Assembly (NCBI GenBank): GCA_030835005.1
Contig: JAUQWT010000111.1
Coordinates: 1-17,175, forward strand
Source: Ignavibacteria bacterium
GTDB lineage: Bacteria; Bacteroidota; Ignavibacteria; Tepidaquicellales; OLB5
Direction of reading: 5' to 3'
DNA length: 17,175 nucleotides
The notes under the pieces were generated by a model. The model was not told the DNA's origin and ran no database searches. It was given only the letters and a program-made list of their open reading frames with translations. Below, piece by piece: positions 15,675 to 17,175 of the stretch. The translations under genes were made by a program, and so were the position numbers. Position 1 is the first letter of the stretch, and the number at the start of each line of letters is the position of its first letter.

Positions 15675-16739
15675 TTAATTAACCGCGTTTAGTATAAAAT
15701 ATGAAATTAAGGCAAGATACATTCCCGCAAGAATATACAGGCTGTATCTATCAAGCTTTTGAGACTGCATCTCTTTCCCATTTTTCATGTAATTCAGTGA
15801 AATGGTTGAAACCAGGATACATAAGAAAATGAAAATGAACGAAATATCATGCAGAATATCAACAAGGGTCAAGCTCTCATTCTGGGGTAAAGATGAAGTA
15901 ATTACATACTGGCTCGCAATAGCAGCAAAAATTGCACCAACCGAGAGGCCAAACCTCGGATCAAGATCCATCGGATTTATGAAAAATGTCAAAAGTGATA
16001 TGAGGACTGATATAAAAAGACCCACAAATAATTTAAAGAATAGCCCTTTGCCTTCCCTTTCAAGTGTGAAATATATTACTGCTCTTGAATATGCCGAATA
16101 TTCGTTCAGTGGTATGTTCGGATCACCGTAATTAGTTTCATATACATGATCAAGTACTTTAATTCCAAAATCCTTAATTACCCACCCGTCAACATGAACA
16201 TTTTTATCAATTTTACTGGCAATCGTATCCGGAACCAGAACAAGCTTTGAATTATCTTTGTCATAATCTTCAATATAGATCTCTATCAGCTGTCTATCAA
16301 ATGGAAAATGGGAAACATCCCACTCTTCTTTTATCGTGCTGTTAATCCTTACAGTTTGATAAAGATTTTTTCCTCTTTTTTCTTTGGTTTCACCGGATTT
16401 GTTATATTCAGTGGCGTTTATTACTTCAAGGTATTCAAGCATATCGATACTATCTCTTGTTACATTATACCAGAGATAGAAATCAATATCAAGCTTACAC
16501 CCGGGAAAATCCAGATCATATATCGAAAAAATATAAGCGCCAATCCTTACTGTATCCGCGGGCCCAGAGGATTCTTTTTCATTAACTTCAGCACTTTTTT
16601 TATCCTCTTTCAGTTCTAAGTTCACTTTTGATGTATCTTTTTTTGTATTCTGAAATAGCGCGCCGGCAGCTAATAAGAAAAACAAAGCCAGCGGGATAAC
16701 AGAAACTATTATTCTGCGGAAACTGTATTTATTAATCAT
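15675..16739 (-). CDS. Pentameric ligand-gated ion channel (GLIC/ELIC-like)
   Basis: 354 aa in the pLGIC order. A hydrophobic N-terminus (about 8-27) serves as signal or anchor, followed by a charged Lys/Glu/Ser linker (about 30-60). The extracellular ligand-binding domain (about 62-225) begins VRIGAYIFSIYDLD, has the Pro-loop DVSHFPFDRQ (Phe145-Pro-Phe-Asp148) and DGWVIKDFGIKV (Trp186), and ends YFTLERE. Four TM segments follow: M1 about 233-254, M2 about 262-283, M3 about 292-318, M4 about 332-352. From my memory of GLIC, the M2 segment from Asp260 to Pro285 aligns to GLIC without a gap and ends at SSLP (GLIC TNLP). GLIC strand VFLTGWDI corresponds to VHVDGWVI here. No cysteine loop is present, as in other prokaryotic members. 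The domain is shorter than GLIC's between its early strands and the Pro-loop, and M1 lacks the usual proline. It follows the FMN reductase gene by 19 bp and precedes the amine oxidase by 16 bp. The ligand is unknown. Confidence 0.87.
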   Translation of the reverse strand: MINKYSFRRIIVSVIPLALFFLLAAGALFQNTKKDTSKVNLELKEDKKSAEVNEKESSGPADTVRIGAYIFSIYDLDFPGCKLDIDFYLWYNVTRDSIDMLEYLEVINATEYNKSGETKEKRGKNLYQTVRINSTIKEEWDVSHFPFDRQLIEIYIEDYDKDNSKLVLVPDTIASKIDKNVHVDGWVIKDFGIKVLDHVYETNYGDPNIPLNEYSAYSRAVIYFTLEREGKGLFFKLFVGLFISVLISLLTFFINPMDLDPRFGLSVGAIFAAIASQYVITSSLPQNESLTLVDILHDISFIFIFLCILVSTISLNYMKNGKEMQSQKLDRYSLYILAGMYLALISYFILNAVN

Positions 16740-16758
16740 ATTTTATGAATTTAGATTA

Positions 16759-17175
16759 TCACTTAAGCTTCGAAGACAAAATATAGACCTCATCGGCAAG
16801 GCGCGAGAGTTTCCTCTTAAGGGAATCGTTTATAATGCTTCCGGATGTATTTACTTGCTTATTTGCTGAACTGACTGCAATACTTGAAGGAGCAACTAAA
16901 CCTCGCAAACTGTGGACTATATTTACCATAGTTTCAAGAGTCGCAAAACCCGAGTTTTCGGCCCCCGCTGCAGCTATGAGTCCAACCGGCTTACCTGTTA
17001 AATACGGCGGTGATTTTTCAGATAAATATTCAAAATGATCTATCACATTTTTGAATGCTGCACTTACTGTTCCGTGATATTCCGGAGATGCTAACACCAA
17101 TCCATCAGCTAAGCTTATCGCCTGAAGCAAGTAACCGGGCATTTTTTCCGCTGGCTCAATCCCTTTTGAATAACT
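16759..17175 (-). CDS. NAD(P)H-dependent FMN reductase, 3' part
   Basis: The minus-strand frame is open to the window edge (codons from 17175 read SYSKGIEPAEK before the internal Met at 17142), so the 5' end is missing. Visible are ISLADGLVLASPEYHGTVSA, the conserved flavodoxin-like SPEYH element that binds FMN, then FKNVIDHFEYL, and TGKPVGLIAAAGA. This is the NADPH-dependent FMN reductase family (SsuE/ArsH/ChrR-like), cytoplasmic enzymes that use NAD(P)H to reduce FMN, quinones, azo dyes or other acceptors. It is the upstream partner of the pLGIC (19 bp gap), and the whole minus-strand cluster appears to start beyond the window. Function within the operon is unclear: it could recycle flavin or detoxify quinone, or be unrelated to channel action. 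Confidence 0.85.
   Translation of the reverse strand, partial: SYSKGIEPAEKMPGYLLQAISLADGLVLASPEYHGTVSAAFKNVIDHFEYLSEKSPPYLTGKPVGLIAAAGAENSGFATLETMVNIVHSLRGLVAPSSIAVSSANKQVNTSGSIINDSLKRKLSRLADEVYILSSKLK

Noticed and set aside
1..17175. CRISPR arrays, insertion sequences, prophage or integrative elements
   Set aside because: No regularly spaced repeats, transposase or integrase motifs or flanking direct repeats were seen, and the single tRNA shows no duplicated 3' end that would mark an attachment site.

Overview
The window looks like chromosome from a member of the Bacteroidota/Chlorobiota superphylum, most likely the Ignavibacteria. The reasons are: a C-terminal type IX secretion sorting domain with the QNYPNPFNP signature; near absence of Shine-Dalgarno sequences (in front of only one clear gene, plus one candidate); TAnnTTTG-like -7 promoter elements; moderately AT-rich DNA; and DUF885, DUF6588-like and TonB families common in this group. 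I see no insertion sequence, prophage, CRISPR array or plasmid function. This is a densely coded, ordinary-looking chromosomal segment with one unusual operon.

Left part (1-5576, plus strand): the 3' end of a probable outer-membrane DUF6588-type protein closed by a strong hairpin terminator; a secreted T9SS substrate with Asp-box/Ycf48-like repeats; a single tRNA-Thr(CGU) with its own promoter-like element and terminator; a multi-spanning GT39-like glycosyltransferase whose true start is probably a GTG downstream of the tRNA terminator; and a periplasmic DUF885 zinc peptidase.

Middle (5593-12860): a minus-strand two-TM potassium channel with an RCK domain, divergent from a plus-strand group of a SixA-like phosphohistidine phosphatase, polyphosphate kinase 1 and, after 93 bp, a TonB-type energy transducer (the only gene here with a textbook AGGAGG). 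A soluble histidine kinase with five PAS domains and a HisKA_2-type phosphoacceptor domain follows, without an adjacent response regulator.

Right part (12852-17175): a thioredoxin-type arsenate reductase (minus) overlaps the kinase tail by 9 bp, and a lipoprotein with an HExxH peptidase-MA-like domain diverges from it. A tight minus-strand operon follows, in transcription order: an NAD(P)H-dependent FMN reductase (cut by the window edge), a pentameric ligand-gated ion channel (pLGIC, the GLIC/ELIC/nicotinic-receptor superfamily), and a Tat-exported flavin amine oxidase. Spacings are 19 and 16 bp. The channel's ligand-binding domain and the exported oxidase should both face the periplasm, so the operon may pair an amine-gated channel with an enzyme that destroys the amine. 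This is the most interesting feature of the window. The pairing is inference; the family assignments rest on visible motifs.

No stretch of more than 300 bases lacks a gene. The longest gaps are the tRNA region (2033-2253) and 10159-10301.
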